A stretch of DNA of 64,000 nucleotides from Vibrio sp. J1-1. GTDB taxonomy: Bacteria > Pseudomonadota > Gammaproteobacteria > Enterobacterales > Vibrionaceae. The position numbers were made by a program, and so were the translations under genes. How positions within the stretch are numbered: the stretch's first letter is position 1; every line of letters begins with the position of its first letter. Positions 25,261 to 35,700 of the stretch are shown here, one piece after another. Location: positions 1 through 64,000 of the forward strand of contig NZ_JAKKCM010000011.1 of the NCBI RefSeq assembly GCF_021728395.1, written 5' to 3'. Below the pieces are notes generated by a model. The model was not told where the DNA came from, searched no databases, and saw nothing but the letters and a program-made list of their open reading frames with translations.

Positions 25261-26448
25261 TTAAAGTTGAGAGACTTTATTTATCGCGTCAGCTACGTAA
25301 GGAATATGTGTTTCGGTTAGACCTGCGATATTAATTCGGCCGTCACCAACACCATAAATGCCATAATCCTCACGCAAGTGCGCCATTTGCTTTTCAGTAA
25401 AGCCTAGCACAGTAAACATGCCTTTGTGACTCTCAATGAAGTCAAATTGATCTGTATTATGGTTATTTCTCAATTCGTTACACAAGCTTTGACGTAGACT
25501 AACCAAACGCTGCTGCATTTCACTCAGTTCTTGTTTCCAAACAGAAGTGAGGTTTGCGTCTTGAAGAATCGTTTTGACCAGAGCGGCCCCATGATCTGGC
25601 GGCATAGTGTAAGTAGAGCGAGCCAACGTTAATAACTTACCTTTCGCGTTAGTGATGTCTTGAGTATTTTTTCCGACAACAATCGCAGCACCAGTACGCT
25701 CGCGATAAAGACCAAAATTCTTTGAGCAGGAAGTCGTGATCAGCATCTCTTCAACGTTATCAGCCATAAAGCGAAGGCCTTTCGCATCTTCTTCCAGGCC
25801 GTCACCAAAACCTTGATAGGCGATATCAACAAAAGATGTGAAACCATTCTTCTGAGATAGCTCTGTAATCGCTTGCCAAGCAGCGAAGTCGATATCGGCA
25901 CCCGTTGGGTTATGGCAACAACCGTGAAGTAACACGACGTCAGAAGGGCCAGCTTTTGACAAATCGTCGATCATTTTAGCGGTATCGACTTGTTTGGTTT
26001 CTGGAGAGAAGTAATGGTAGAACCTTACCTTGAGACCCGCAGCTTCCATCACCGGCTTGTGGTTCACGTAACTTGGATTAGAAATCCATACCGTCGTATC
26101 TGGCTGCGCAACTTTCATTAAGTCACCCAACATACGCAAGGCACCACTCGCCCCAGGAGTTTGAATTGCCGCAACACGATCCATTGCGGAGGTTCCGGAT
26201 AACAAAAGATCAACCATGCTTTGGTTAAACTCTTCGCAGCCAGCGAGGCCAACGTAAGCTTTGGATTTTTGAGTTTTTACAACAACGTCTTGCGCCATCT
26301 GAATGGCTTTCATGATTGGCGTTTCGCCAGCGCTGTTTTTGTAGACGCCAATACCAAGATCAACCTTGTTTGGACGTTCATCGCTGCGATATGCAACGGA
26401 TAAAGATAAGATGGGATCTAATACGGGAGTTGGTAGATTAGAAAACAT
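25261..26448 (-). CDS. tyrB: Aromatic-amino-acid / aspartate aminotransferase
   Basis: 395-residue class I aminotransferase (E. coli TyrB and AspC are 397 and 396). It has KVDLGIGVYKNSAGETPIM at the start, HGCCHNPTGADI, and the PLP-binding Lys in TTSCSKNFGLYRERTGA. ATG 26448 (MFSNLPTP) is chosen for length and for AAGGG just upstream. Interconverts 2-oxoglutarate/glutamate with aromatic or dicarboxylic amino acids; the substrate preference cannot be fixed by eye. Only 12 bp separate it from the downstream lipoprotein gene. Confidence 0.93.
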   Translation of the reverse strand: MFSNLPTPVLDPILSLSVAYRSDERPNKVDLGIGVYKNSAGETPIMKAIQMAQDVVVKTQKSKAYVGLAGCEEFNQSMVDLLLSGTSAMDRVAAIQTPGASGALRMLGDLMKVAQPDTTVWISNPSYVNHKPVMEAAGLKVRFYHYFSPETKQVDTAKMIDDLSKAGPSDVVLLHGCCHNPTGADIDFAAWQAITELSQKNGFTSFVDIAYQGFGDGLEEDAKGLRFMADNVEEMLITTSCSKNFGLYRERTGAAIVVGKNTQDITNAKGKLLTLARSTYTMPPDHGAALVKTILQDANLTSVWKQELSEMQQRLVSLRQSLCNELRNNHNTDQFDFIESHKGMFTVLGFTEKQMAHLREDYGIYGVGDGRINIAGLTETHIPYVADAINKVSQL

Positions 26449-26605
26449 GAAAGTCACAACCCTTTGAAATTCAAGTACGGCCTTCAAGTTAACATTATCA
26501 TTTGAAATGGCGAAATGATTTTTTACGAGTTTCGTCAAATATAGGACAAAATTCTGTATGCAATGGCACTTTGTGCACTTCGTTGGTTACAAAGAAAGCA
26601 AATCA

Positions 26606-27460
26606 CTACTCGATATCTATCTCAAGGCGTCCATTTTGTCTGAACTCTCTCGGTGTCATACCTGACCAGGAGCGAAACCGCGTACTGAAGTTTGCGCTAG
26701 TTGGGTAACCGACAATCTCACCGATGTGCTGAATCGGCCATTCGGTGGAGCGCAACAACCTTGCCGCGTATTCCATTCTCATCCGCGTTAAATGCGCCAT
26801 CGGACTTCGTCCAAATTGCTTTTGAGTCAGGCGATAGAGATGCGCTTCCGAACAAGGGTATAGCGCAGCTAATTGTTCCACGGTCCATTCTTTATGTAAT
26901 TGCCTTTGGACAAGGTCAAATACACGGCGCAACTTCAGCAGATTACGGGAAACAGATTCAGACTGTGGCATATTTAGCATCAATTCAAGTTGAGCTACGC
27001 TGTGAGCGCCTACTGTACAACCATAGTCAATCGGTAAGTTGATGCTACGTAAAAGCGTTTGAATGCACGCGTACATCACTTCTGGAGCAGAAGTCAGTTG
27101 GTAACTAATGTCATCGCCTACCATTGACCAATCTGTATGCTGTGAAAGACAAACCCACGCTATCTGCCATGTTTCATCTTCCATACCAAATCCATTTTCA
27201 ACGCCAGCGGGGATGGTGACCAGAGAGCCAGGCTCCAGTTCATAGCGACATGCTTTACTTTCCAGCCAGCCTTTTCCACGCACAGTATAGAGCAGCATGT
27301 GCTTTTTTTGGTTTTTCCTGTACACCGAGAAGAAGTCCCGACACGTTGCGATACCGCATTGAACGATCCCCCGCTCTTCCAAAGCCATAACTCGTGTGTG
27401 GTCGATCATTTCCTGATAGGTTTTTTCGGAAATGGAGTAACACTCCTGTTTTTCTTCCAT
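26606..27460 (-). CDS. AraC-family transcriptional regulator
   Basis: 284-residue regulator. The N-terminal cupin-like sensor (about 40-130) has LLYTVRGKGWL and LEPGSLVTIPAG; the C-terminal double helix-turn-helix (about 185-280) has WTVEQLAALYPCSEAHLYRLTQKQFGRSP as first and IGEIVGYPTSANFSTRFRSWSGMTPREFRQ as second helix pair, given here as landmarks. ATG 27460 is used because the upstream frame is not protein-like. The ligand is unknown; sugar-type cupin sensors are usual. A tiny gene faces it divergently. Confidence 0.9.
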   Translation of the reverse strand: MEEKQECYSISEKTYQEMIDHTRVMALEERGIVQCGIATCRDFFSVYRKNQKKHMLLYTVRGKGWLESKACRYELEPGSLVTIPAGVENGFGMEDETWQIAWVCLSQHTDWSMVGDDISYQLTSAPEVMYACIQTLLRSINLPIDYGCTVGAHSVAQLELMLNMPQSESVSRNLLKLRRVFDLVQRQLHKEWTVEQLAALYPCSEAHLYRLTQKQFGRSPMAHLTRMRMEYAARLLRSTEWPIQHIGEIVGYPTSANFSTRFRSWSGMTPREFRQNGRLEIDIE

Positions 27461-27618
27461 ATTTCGATGTCTCACACTGTATTTATCGCGCCTTGGCAAC
27501 ATTAGATTTAACGGCTCATATGAATAGAGAGTTCTGCAAAAGATCTGGATGCCTTTGGAAAATACAACGCGAAAACATGGGGATAAACTACTCGTATTAT
27601 TCTTAATGGAGAAATGCG

Positions 27619-27708
27619 ATGCTCTTAACAAGTGAGTACATCGACAACGCATTTTGGAAGCGGCTTATTCAACCATCGAAGGATGGAAATGAAATTTACA
27701 CTAACTAA
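27619..27708 (+). CDS. Possible 29-residue small protein
   Basis: Short frame MLLTSEYIDNAFWKRLIQPS followed by KDGNEIYTN, with a good ribosome site (GGAG at 27608-27611, seven bases before ATG) and a perfect terminator right after the stop codon. That layout is what a real small gene looks like, but a truncated remnant of a longer gene divergent from the AraC regulator is equally possible. No family recognised. Confidence 0.45.
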   Translation: MLLTSEYIDNAFWKRLIQPSKDGNEIYTN

Positions 27709-27743
27709 AAAGGCACATTCGCTATTTACGAATGTGCCTTTTT
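27707..27743. terminator. Bidirectional terminator
   Basis: Perfect 11-bp stem AGGCACATTCG/CGAATGTGCCT with T runs on both strands; it serves the tiny + strand gene and the minus-strand nrdG. Confidence 0.9.
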
Positions 27744-27765
27744 CATTTGTTATATACGGTCGCGT

Positions 27766-28236
27766 TTAAAGACTCTTAAAGTGGTGTATGACTTGGTTGG
27801 CACTGCCGCGCCATTCTAAATTCAGGTCTTTCTTGTCTTGTTCAAACTTACCATCGATAAGCACATCGATGTATTGGGTCACTTCTCTTTGAGAGTCGTC
27901 AAGCTCAGCCAAGGTGTAACCTGTCCAAACCCAAATATCTTTACCGGGACACTCTTCTCTTACTCGCTTAATCAATTTGAGAATATGCGGCACGTTTGCC
28001 GGATGCAGCGGATCGCCCCCCGACAAAGATAAGCCTCGGCGCTTGATTCGCGTATCATTGAGATCGGCAATGAGCTGATCTTCTAATTCTTTGGTAAATA
28101 AGTGCCCAGAATCCAAACGCCAGGTAGATTGATTATAACAACCGCGACACTGGTGAACACAACCTGAAACAAACAGCGTACAACGCGTACCTGGTCCGTT
28201 TACAACATCAATTGGATAGTATTGGTGGTAATTCAT
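27766..28236 (-). CDS. nrdG: Anaerobic ribonucleotide reductase activating protein
   Basis: 156-residue radical-SAM activase. The cluster Cys residues are in SGCVHQCRGCYN (C-x3-C-x2-C) and SGGDPL is the SAM-binding GGE-type motif. It generates the glycyl radical on NrdD, using S-adenosylmethionine. Length fits E. coli NrdG (154). It follows nrdD by 80 bp in the same direction. Confidence 0.95.
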   Translation of the reverse strand: MNYHQYYPIDVVNGPGTRCTLFVSGCVHQCRGCYNQSTWRLDSGHLFTKELEDQLIADLNDTRIKRRGLSLSGGDPLHPANVPHILKLIKRVREECPGKDIWVWTGYTLAELDDSQREVTQYIDVLIDGKFEQDKKDLNLEWRGSANQVIHHFKSL

Positions 28237-28316
28237 CGTGGTGTCTCATTGTGTTTGCGAGAAAAGAAAATCAACCCGCAACAGGTTGATTTTCAGAGTG
28301 TCCATTTGAGTATTGA

Positions 28317-30437
28317 TTAAAGGTGTTTTACTCGGCGTTTAACTTCTTCCTGTTTACCGAAGTTAAACGGACGTGCATCAGGGCTGCCAAGGTAGCCACA
28401 AACACGGCGTGTTACCGATACTTTTGTTGAGTCATGATTACCACAGCTTGGGCAGGTAAAACCTTTGCTGGTACATTCGAACTCACCAGTGTAACCACAC
28501 TCGTAACACTCATCGATTGGCGTATTAGTGCCGTAGTAAGGAACACGGGTGTAGCTGTAATCCCACACGTTTTCTAGCGCTTCGACGTTACGCTGCATAT
28601 TCGGAAATTCACCGTAGCAGATAAAGCCGCCGCTTGAGATTTCTGGGTACGGCATTTCAAAGTCAATCTTATCGTACGGATTTACCTTCTTCTCTACATC
28701 TAAGTGGAAGCTGTTGGTGTAGTAACCTTTATCTGTCACCCCTTCGATCACACCGAACTCTTTGGTATCGATACGACAGAAACGACTGCATAAATTTTCA
28801 CTTGGTGTCGCGTATAAACTGAAGCCATAACCCGTGTCTTCCGCCCACTGATTTACTGCATCTTTAAGGTGTTTGATAACCTCAACCGCTTTTTTACGCA
28901 AAACAGCGTCGTCATACACGTGTGCTTCATTGCCAAATAGCGCGTTGATCGTTTCATGAACACCGATGTAGCCCAGTGAAATAGACGCGCGTCCGTTTTT
29001 AAAGATCTCCGCAATGGAGTCGTCAGCTTTCAGACGAACACCACATGCTCCTTCCATGTATAGGATCGGTGCAACGCGTGCTTTCACATTTTCCAGGCGC
29101 GTAATACGAGTTTCTAACGCTCTGCGCGCCAAACGAAGGCGATCATCCAGTAGCTCGTAGAACTTCTTCTCGCTCCCTTTGGCACGAATCGCAATACGAG
29201 GTAGGTTTAAGCTCACAACACCAAGGTTATTACGACCTTCATGGATAAGCTCGCCGTCTTCTTCATAAGTGCCTAAGAAGCTTCTGCAACCCATTGGCGT
29301 TTTGAATGAACCAGTCACTTCAACCACTTTGTCATAGTTAAGAATGTCTGGATACATACGTTTAGACGCACACTCAAGAGCAAGCTGTTTGATGTCGTAG
29401 TTTGGGTCTTCAGCTTTGTGGTTCAGTCCGTCTTTTATACCAAATACCAGTTTCGGGAACACCGCGGTTTTACGATTTTTACCAAGCCCCGAAATACGGT
29501 TTTTTAGAATCGACTTCTGAATCAGACGAGACGCCCAGCTTGTGCCTAAACCGAAGCCAAAAGTAACGAATGGGGTTTGGCCATTTGCGGTATGCAGCGT
29601 GTTTACTTCGTATTCAAGCGATTGAAACGCGTCATAACATTCTTTCTCAGTACGCGCTTTTGCAAACTCTTCAGGTTCAGAAATGTTCCACTCTTTGGCA
29701 ATTTTCAGGTGCTTCTCGTAACTTGTCATTACGTACGGCGCGAGTACTTCATCAATACGGTTAATCGTTGTACCACCGTAAATATGGCTCGCTACTTGTG
29801 CAATGATTTGTGCGGTTACCGCGGTTGCTGTCGAAATCGATTTTGGTGTGTCAATTTCCGCATTACCCATTTTAAAGCCGTGTGTCAGCATGCCCTTTAG
29901 GTCAATTAGCATACAGTTAAACATCGGGAAGAATGGTGCGTAATCTAAGTCGTGGTAATGAATGTCACCCACTTCGTGCGCCTGTACGACATCGCGAGGT
30001 AAAATGTGAGTTTTCGCGTAGTGTTTCGCTACAATCCCCGCAAGTAAATCGCGCTGAGTTGGGATCACTTTACCGTCTTTATTCGCGTTTTCATTAATCA
30101 GGTCGAGATTACTTTCTTCAATCAGGCCTTCAATCTCACGAGTAAGTGCGCTCTGTTTCTCACGAGCGATGTCGCGATCATGGCGGTACTCGATGTAAGA
30201 ACGCGCTAGAGCTTTGTAAGGACCTTGCATGAGTTCATTCTCTACTAAGTCCTGAATCTCATGGATGTGAACTTCATCGTGATCTTTTAGCTGTAACTCG
30301 ACAGCAAGAGCGACATTGAGAGCATAAATGGCGACATCTTTATCTTTGCTTTCCGCCGCGGCTTCGACTGCTGCTTGAATACGATCCCTGTTGAACGGAG
30401 CTCTTGAGCCGTCACGCTTGATTACGATTGGTTTCAC
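28317..30437 (-). CDS. nrdD: Anaerobic ribonucleoside-triphosphate reductase
   Basis: 706-residue class III reductase, needed for DNA precursor synthesis without oxygen. The N-terminal ATP-cone (1-90) begins VIKRDGSRAPFNRDRI; the C-terminal zinc site is CYECGYTGEFEC then FTCPSCG; the glycyl radical Gly is in RRVCGYLG. Length equals E. coli NrdD (712). Its promoter carries two NrdR boxes and a perfect FNR box, fitting repression when dNTPs suffice and induction under anoxia. Confidence 0.97.
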   Translation of the reverse strand: MKPIVIKRDGSRAPFNRDRIQAAVEAAAESKDKDVAIYALNVALAVELQLKDHDEVHIHEIQDLVENELMQGPYKALARSYIEYRHDRDIAREKQSALTREIEGLIEESNLDLINENANKDGKVIPTQRDLLAGIVAKHYAKTHILPRDVVQAHEVGDIHYHDLDYAPFFPMFNCMLIDLKGMLTHGFKMGNAEIDTPKSISTATAVTAQIIAQVASHIYGGTTINRIDEVLAPYVMTSYEKHLKIAKEWNISEPEEFAKARTEKECYDAFQSLEYEVNTLHTANGQTPFVTFGFGLGTSWASRLIQKSILKNRISGLGKNRKTAVFPKLVFGIKDGLNHKAEDPNYDIKQLALECASKRMYPDILNYDKVVEVTGSFKTPMGCRSFLGTYEEDGELIHEGRNNLGVVSLNLPRIAIRAKGSEKKFYELLDDRLRLARRALETRITRLENVKARVAPILYMEGACGVRLKADDSIAEIFKNGRASISLGYIGVHETINALFGNEAHVYDDAVLRKKAVEVIKHLKDAVNQWAEDTGYGFSLYATPSENLCSRFCRIDTKEFGVIEGVTDKGYYTNSFHLDVEKKVNPYDKIDFEMPYPEISSGGFICYGEFPNMQRNVEALENVWDYSYTRVPYYGTNTPIDECYECGYTGEFECTSKGFTCPSCGNHDSTKVSVTRRVCGYLGSPDARPFNFGKQEEVKRRVKHL

Positions 30438-30481
30438 TTTCTTCTCCTTACCCCAGCATACTCACAGAGTTATCCACAAAC

Positions 30482-30528
30482 ACACTATATGGGGTGATTT
30501 TTTATTTTTTCGCCACAATATATTGTGG
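30482..30528 (-). promoter_or_regulatory. Paired NrdR boxes upstream of nrdD
   Basis: Two 16-base near-palindromes, ACACTATATGGGGTGA (30482-30497) and CCACAATATATTGTGG (30513-30528), begin 31 bases apart. Both fit the NrdR consensus ACACWATATMTTGWGT; the second is the better match, and three helical turns is the usual NrdR box spacing. Confidence 0.8.
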
Positions 30529-30559
30529 CGTATTTAACGAGAAGCACCACTCGAAAACA

Positions 30560-30573
30560 TTGATTTCGATCAA
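30560..30573 (-). promoter_or_regulatory. Perfect FNR box upstream of nrdD
   Basis: TTGATTTCGATCAA matches the FNR consensus TTGAT-N4-ATCAA at all ten positions. It lies about 130 bases before the nrdD start, upstream of the NrdR boxes, consistent with anaerobic activation of nrdDG. Confidence 0.75.
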
Positions 30574-30746
30574 CAAAAACTGGGTAGCGGATAATAACAA
30601 ATCGATCTTATTACCAATGCCCTTTATTAAAAAGAAATCAATGAAAATTGCAAAATTGGTACGTAATACACTTGCTTTTTTTAGAGCTCTTATAGGATAA
30701 AGGTTACAAAGGGACACACACTAAAACGGGAGTGAAACAAGCCTAT

Positions 30747-31619
30747 ATGCGATCACTTTTTGCTATAACCATGTTAGTTTTTTGTTCCGCCTCCTTTGCT
30801 CAAAATTCAATCAACCTAACCAGTTGGAATATTGAATGGCTAGCAATCAACGGCGGAAAAGTATCGAGAACCGAGGACGATTTTGTCAGACTCAATCACT
30901 ATCTGAATAACTTGCGACCTGATGTATTAGCATTTCAAGAAGTCGATAGTGAAGCCGCGATTAAAAAAGTCGTGGGAAATGGCTACGCCATTTATTTCTC
31001 CGATAGAGCTCATTCCAGCAACAAACATTTGCAGTTCTCAGACAAAAACCAATACACAGGTTTTGCCGTGCGTAAAGGTATCTCGGTATCGGATCCATCC
31101 GACTTTACGATAACTCGAGGCAAGAGCAAGTTACGCTTTGCGAGCTATATTGTCTTAAACCCGAACAAGAGTAATGAAATTCACCTACTTTCTGTTCACC
31201 TAAAAGCAGGATGTAGTGGCGCTTACAAAAACAATCGCGAATGCAAGACGCTCAAACAACAAGGCGAAGCACTGGCAAAGTGGATAAAGGCCCGCGAGAA
31301 GAGCCAACAGCAATATGCGATATTAGGTGATTTCAACCACAATTTGGCTTATCAAGGAGACTGGTTGTGGTCGACAATGACATCGAATACCAACGCCAGG
31401 CTAGCCACGAAAAATACCAAAGCAGAATGTAAGGTTCGTTCGAATCGTAATCCAAATAAAACGCATCAATTCCGATCCGTCATCGACCACATCATTGTGA
31501 GTGGGAATCTAACCGCGCAACCAGCAAAACAAGTGGTATTTAAGTCTCAAGATGTTCTGGATTACCATCTAAGTGACCATTGCCCGATAAGCTCGCAAAT
31601 AAGACTTTCTACAAATTAG
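30747..31619 (+). CDS. Exported endonuclease/exonuclease/phosphatase-family protein
   Basis: About 290-residue secreted protein. A signal peptide (MRSLFAITMLVFCSASFA) leads into an EEP fold with LTSWNIEWL (catalytic Asn), LAFQEVD (Mg-binding Glu), LLSVHLKAGC, LGDFNHN (Asp/Asn) and VIDHIIVS with a final LSDHCPIS (Asp-His). All DNase I-like catalytic residues are present, so it is probably an active extracellular or periplasmic nuclease or phosphodiesterase. ATG 30747 gives a clean signal; GTG 30732 is an alternative but lies on top of the ribosome site. Confidence 0.85.
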   Translation: MRSLFAITMLVFCSASFAQNSINLTSWNIEWLAINGGKVSRTEDDFVRLNHYLNNLRPDVLAFQEVDSEAAIKKVVGNGYAIYFSDRAHSSNKHLQFSDKNQYTGFAVRKGISVSDPSDFTITRGKSKLRFASYIVLNPNKSNEIHLLSVHLKAGCSGAYKNNRECKTLKQQGEALAKWIKAREKSQQQYAILGDFNHNLAYQGDWLWSTMTSNTNARLATKNTKAECKVRSNRNPNKTHQFRSVIDHIIVSGNLTAQPAKQVVFKSQDVLDYHLSDHCPISSQIRLSTN

Positions 31620-31626
31620 CCAGCTT

Positions 31627-31653
31627 AAAAAACGCCCAGTAGTACACTGGGCG
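31627..31653 (-). terminator. Terminator of the RND pump operon
   Basis: Stem CGCCCAGT/ACTGGGCG followed by a T run on the minus strand; also lies just after the convergent nuclease gene. Confidence 0.85.
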
Positions 31654-31670
31654 CTCAAGTTATAACACAA

Positions 31671-32726
31671 TTAGAGCTCTCTTGGGTTGAGAATGACGAC
31701 ATCGCCCTGCTTCAATCCAGTCCTTACTCTATCCAACTCCCCCAACTGAATTAAACGAGTTTCAACTTTTCCCCCCTCTTGCAACACCTTCACATAATCC
31801 AACTGGCCAACTTGATACACGGCGTCTTTCGGTATTCTTAAAACAACATCGTCCGTCAAGGTCAGAGCAACCTTTGCAAATGTACCTGGGTAAACGGAAG
31901 TCGGTGATTCAAAGTGCAATTTGACTGTGTAACTCCGTGAACTCGCATCAGCAGAAGGAGTGACCTCTTTGATCGTTGCCGAAGCCGTCACATCGTAAGA
32001 AGGAAACTCGGCTTCAACCTTCTTGTCATAGTTCACGTATGGCATGACTGACTCTGCAAAGTTAACTTCTATTTCGAGAGAGTCAGGATTGTACATAGAA
32101 AGCAAAAGTGAACCTGGCGTGGCGGTGTCCCCCTTATTGATCGGTTTCTGAGTGATTAAACCGTCGAATGGCGCAGTAATAATGCTGTAACCAAAAGTAG
32201 TTTCTGCTTCGGAGACCGCCGCTTGAAAGCGATTGAAGTTGGCTTGCGCAGTTTGCAATGTACTTTCGGCCTGATCATACTGTGACTGTGGTATCAGTTT
32301 TCTGTTTAACAGTGTCTTAACGCGAGCGAACTCTTTACGAGCGGCGTTTAGTTGCGCTTGTGCAGAAGACAACGCCTGCTCGCTCTGACGAACTCTCGCG
32401 TCTAAATCATCACTTTCTAAACGCGCTAACACGTCTCCCTGCTTAACGTTATCACCCACTTTAACCAAAACCTCAACGACTGAGGCTGTGAGCCGTGCGG
32501 CAATATCAGCTTGCTGATCGGCAACCACGACTCCCGGAAACTCGCGGACAACAGGCTCACTGGTCAATATCATCTCGTGCGTTTGTACTGAACTAGCATC
32601 AATCACGTTAGTTTTCGCTGCATGCTCAGTTGGTATCTTTTCGGAGAAAAAACCAGCCATATAGAGAAAAAGAAGCGCGAGCACGATAATTAAAATGATG
32701 CCCAGCAATTTGTTATCTAATTTCAT
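31671..32726 (-). CDS. RND efflux pump membrane-fusion (periplasmic adaptor) protein
   Basis: 351-residue adaptor: an N-terminal membrane anchor (about 7-27), a lipoyl half-motif GDNVKQGDVLARLESDDLDA, a coiled-coil hairpin (about 100-165, rich in Ala/Gln), the second lipoyl half IITAPFDGLI, then beta-barrel and membrane-proximal domains. It overlaps the pump gene by four bases (ATGA). No outer-membrane channel gene follows, so a TolC-type channel encoded elsewhere must be shared. Placement after sulfur-transporter genes suggests export of a sulfur-related toxic compound; that is inference. Confidence 0.92.
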   Translation of the reverse strand: MKLDNKLLGIILIIVLALLFLYMAGFFSEKIPTEHAAKTNVIDASSVQTHEMILTSEPVVREFPGVVVADQQADIAARLTASVVEVLVKVGDNVKQGDVLARLESDDLDARVRQSEQALSSAQAQLNAARKEFARVKTLLNRKLIPQSQYDQAESTLQTAQANFNRFQAAVSEAETTFGYSIITAPFDGLITQKPINKGDTATPGSLLLSMYNPDSLEIEVNFAESVMPYVNYDKKVEAEFPSYDVTASATIKEVTPSADASSRSYTVKLHFESPTSVYPGTFAKVALTLTDDVVLRIPKDAVYQVGQLDYVKVLQEGGKVETRLIQLGELDRVRTGLKQGDVVILNPREL

Positions 32727-35700
32727 TGTTCTTCCTCCACCTGAGGCAATCCATGTCCTTTTGTATTCTGGTATGCGAGGTTATACACAACTGGAACGAC
32801 GAGAAGCGTAAATACCGTCGAGGCAGCAATACCAAATATGATAGCCCATGCTAGCCCATTAAAAATCGGATCTAGGGTAATAATGATATTACCTAACAGC
32901 GTAGTCCCTGCAGTGAGCAATATCGGCCTCATTCGAACCACACCAGACTCAAGTAATGCATCATGTAAGCTACGACCTGCTTCCAGCGATTGCTGAATAA
33001 ACTCGATAAGCACCAAAGAGTTACGTACAACGATACCTGCTAATGCGATCATCCCTATCATCGCGGTTGCCGTAAACAACGCAGGATTTGGGTAGTTACC
33101 AATATCCTTACTCAAGATATTCAATATCCAGAACCCCGGCATGATGCCGATAACGGTAAGAGGAATGGCCAACATGATTATCCCAGACACTGCGGGTAAA
33201 CCAGTCTGAATCAACATAACAACGAATACACCCAGAAGTGCAGCACCGTATGCGATGCCTAGGTCGCGGAATACATCCACCGTAATTTTCCATTCACCTT
33301 CACCACTCCAGACAACATTAATATTCTCAGGTACACTCCAAGCAACGCCAGCACCATTGTTTAAGTAAGTACGATCTTTCCAGTGAACATTTGCATCATT
33401 GGCATGATCAGTGTCTTGATCCGCTATCACGTCAGCAATGATCTCCCCAGGCACACGCCCTACGACCTCAGCATACACATACACAACAGGCTTGAGGTTT
33501 TTATGGAATATCGGTTTATCCGCTGGGCGCTTAACAAAATGACCAATTTCTGAGAGCTGAACAACGGGTTGAGGAGCATCCACTACTGCGCCGCCCATTT
33601 CAACTTTGGCAATGCCCGGTCTGCCACGCACATACAATTGTTCTAATCGGTTTAAATCATCTCTGTCTTCACGACGCAACTGAACTTCAATCGGCAGCGG
33701 ATTCAACTCCCTTCGGTCAGCAATATGACCAAGAGTTTTAGCATTCGCCGCCGTAATCAATGTGTTATTCACCTCGGCTACTGACACACCTGATAACGCG
33801 GCTTTTTCCTGATCGACCACAAACTGCCACGTTTCAAGGTCACCCTGAACACTCGTATCCACCTCTGATACCAATTGTTCTTTGCGCAAGCGATCCGCCA
33901 CTTTCTCAGCTTGAATCAATAACTCCTCATATGAGGTTGTTTCGTCGCCGTAAACTTCAGCCGTAATGGTCGCGATAACCGGAGGCCCCGGCGGTACCTC
34001 TACTAATTGAATGTCAGCATTAAAACGTTTGGCTATCTGCTCTAAATCACTGCGTAACCGAGTAACAATTTCATGTGACTGCATAGAACGATGTTTTTTC
34101 GGTGCTAATACTATGCGCAGTTCACCTTGGTATGGCTCGCTACGCATAAAGTAGTGTCGTACCATGCCGTTGAAATCCATTGGTGAAGCCGTCCCTGCAA
34201 AACCAGACACACTGGTGACTTCTGGGACCGTCACCAAATAGTCAGAAAAACTGGATAGCGCATTGGAAGTATCTACAAAGCTTGACGTCTCTGGCATGTT
34301 TAGCACCAGCTGGAATTCATTTTTGTTGTCGTATGGAAGAAGTTTGAGTGGCACCAAACGTAATGCAGGTAACAACGCAGCGATTACGAACAAAAGTGCG
34401 ACTAATCCGAGGAAAGCCCACGCTTTTTTACGGCTTTCCAATAACGGAATGAGAACTCCACGGTATAAACGATACATCGTAGACGATTGGATATCGTAAT
34501 GACCGCTGTCCTGAGCGCCAGTAAGTATTTTTTTTGCCAGCCAAGGCGTGATCATAAAAGCCACAACCGTACTGAACATCACACTAATCGGCACGTTAAA
34601 CGCGAGAGGTGCCATGTATGGTCCCATCATACCCGTGATAAAAAACATCGGCGTAAACACAATAACAATCGCCACGGTAGACATTAATAACGCGCTACGA
34701 ATTTCAGCCATGGCGAGCACAATCGCTTTCGTACGGGTTAAATCCTTGCGCTTTAAGTAACGCTCAATGTTGTCGATACTGGCGATAGGATCATCAACGA
34801 TCAAACCAAGCGCTAAGATCAATGCAAACAGGGTTACCCGGTTTATGGAGTAACCAAAAAGTAAGTCCACCCCCAGTGCGGCACCATAGCTTATCGGAAT
34901 CGCGATCCCTACAACCAATGCACTTCGCCAGTCAAGAAACAGGCCCACGAAAACCACAACGGTCAGAATGGAAACACCGAGACTAGAAACCAAGTTGTTC
35001 ACTTTAGCATTCGCGGTTTCACCGTAGTCGCGAATGATGGCGACCTTAACTTGAGGTGGGAACTGCTCAGATTCTAATTGCGCTAATTTATCATTCACTG
35101 ACTGTGCGACGTGAACCGCATTGGAACCCTTTTGCTTAGCGACCGAGATAAAGACGGCAGGTAAGGCTTGGTCGCTGTTTTTATCTCTATACCAGGTATC
35201 GGATGTGGCTTCGCCGGGACCATCATAAATTCTCGCCACATCTTTTAAGTAAACAGGCTTGCCATTCAGCACCGCGATGACGAGGTTACCAACATCCTTT
35301 GAGCTGGTAAGAAACTGTCCAGACTCTAACGTGAAATTGCGCCCGTTAACCCGAATATTTTTACCCTGGGTTTTCGCGTTACTGTATCGGATTGCTTGCT
35401 CAAGATCGTCAATAGTGACTTTAAAGTTCGCCATTGCGACGGTATCAAGTTCAATCTGAACTTTTCTTGGTTCCCCGCCTATGACTTCGACTTTGTTGGT
35501 CGCATCAAGTGATTTGATACCCAAGGTCGCCTGATCTGCGACTCTTCTTAGTTGGTGACGATCGAGCCTCGAAGGGTCGGTTGAGTACAGCGCCGCAACT
35601 ACGATAGGCACGTCATCGATTTCGACCGGTTTGACTAACCAACTGACTACAGAAGATGGGACTTTATCTTGGTTGGAGTAGAGTTTGTTGTAGAGCTTAA

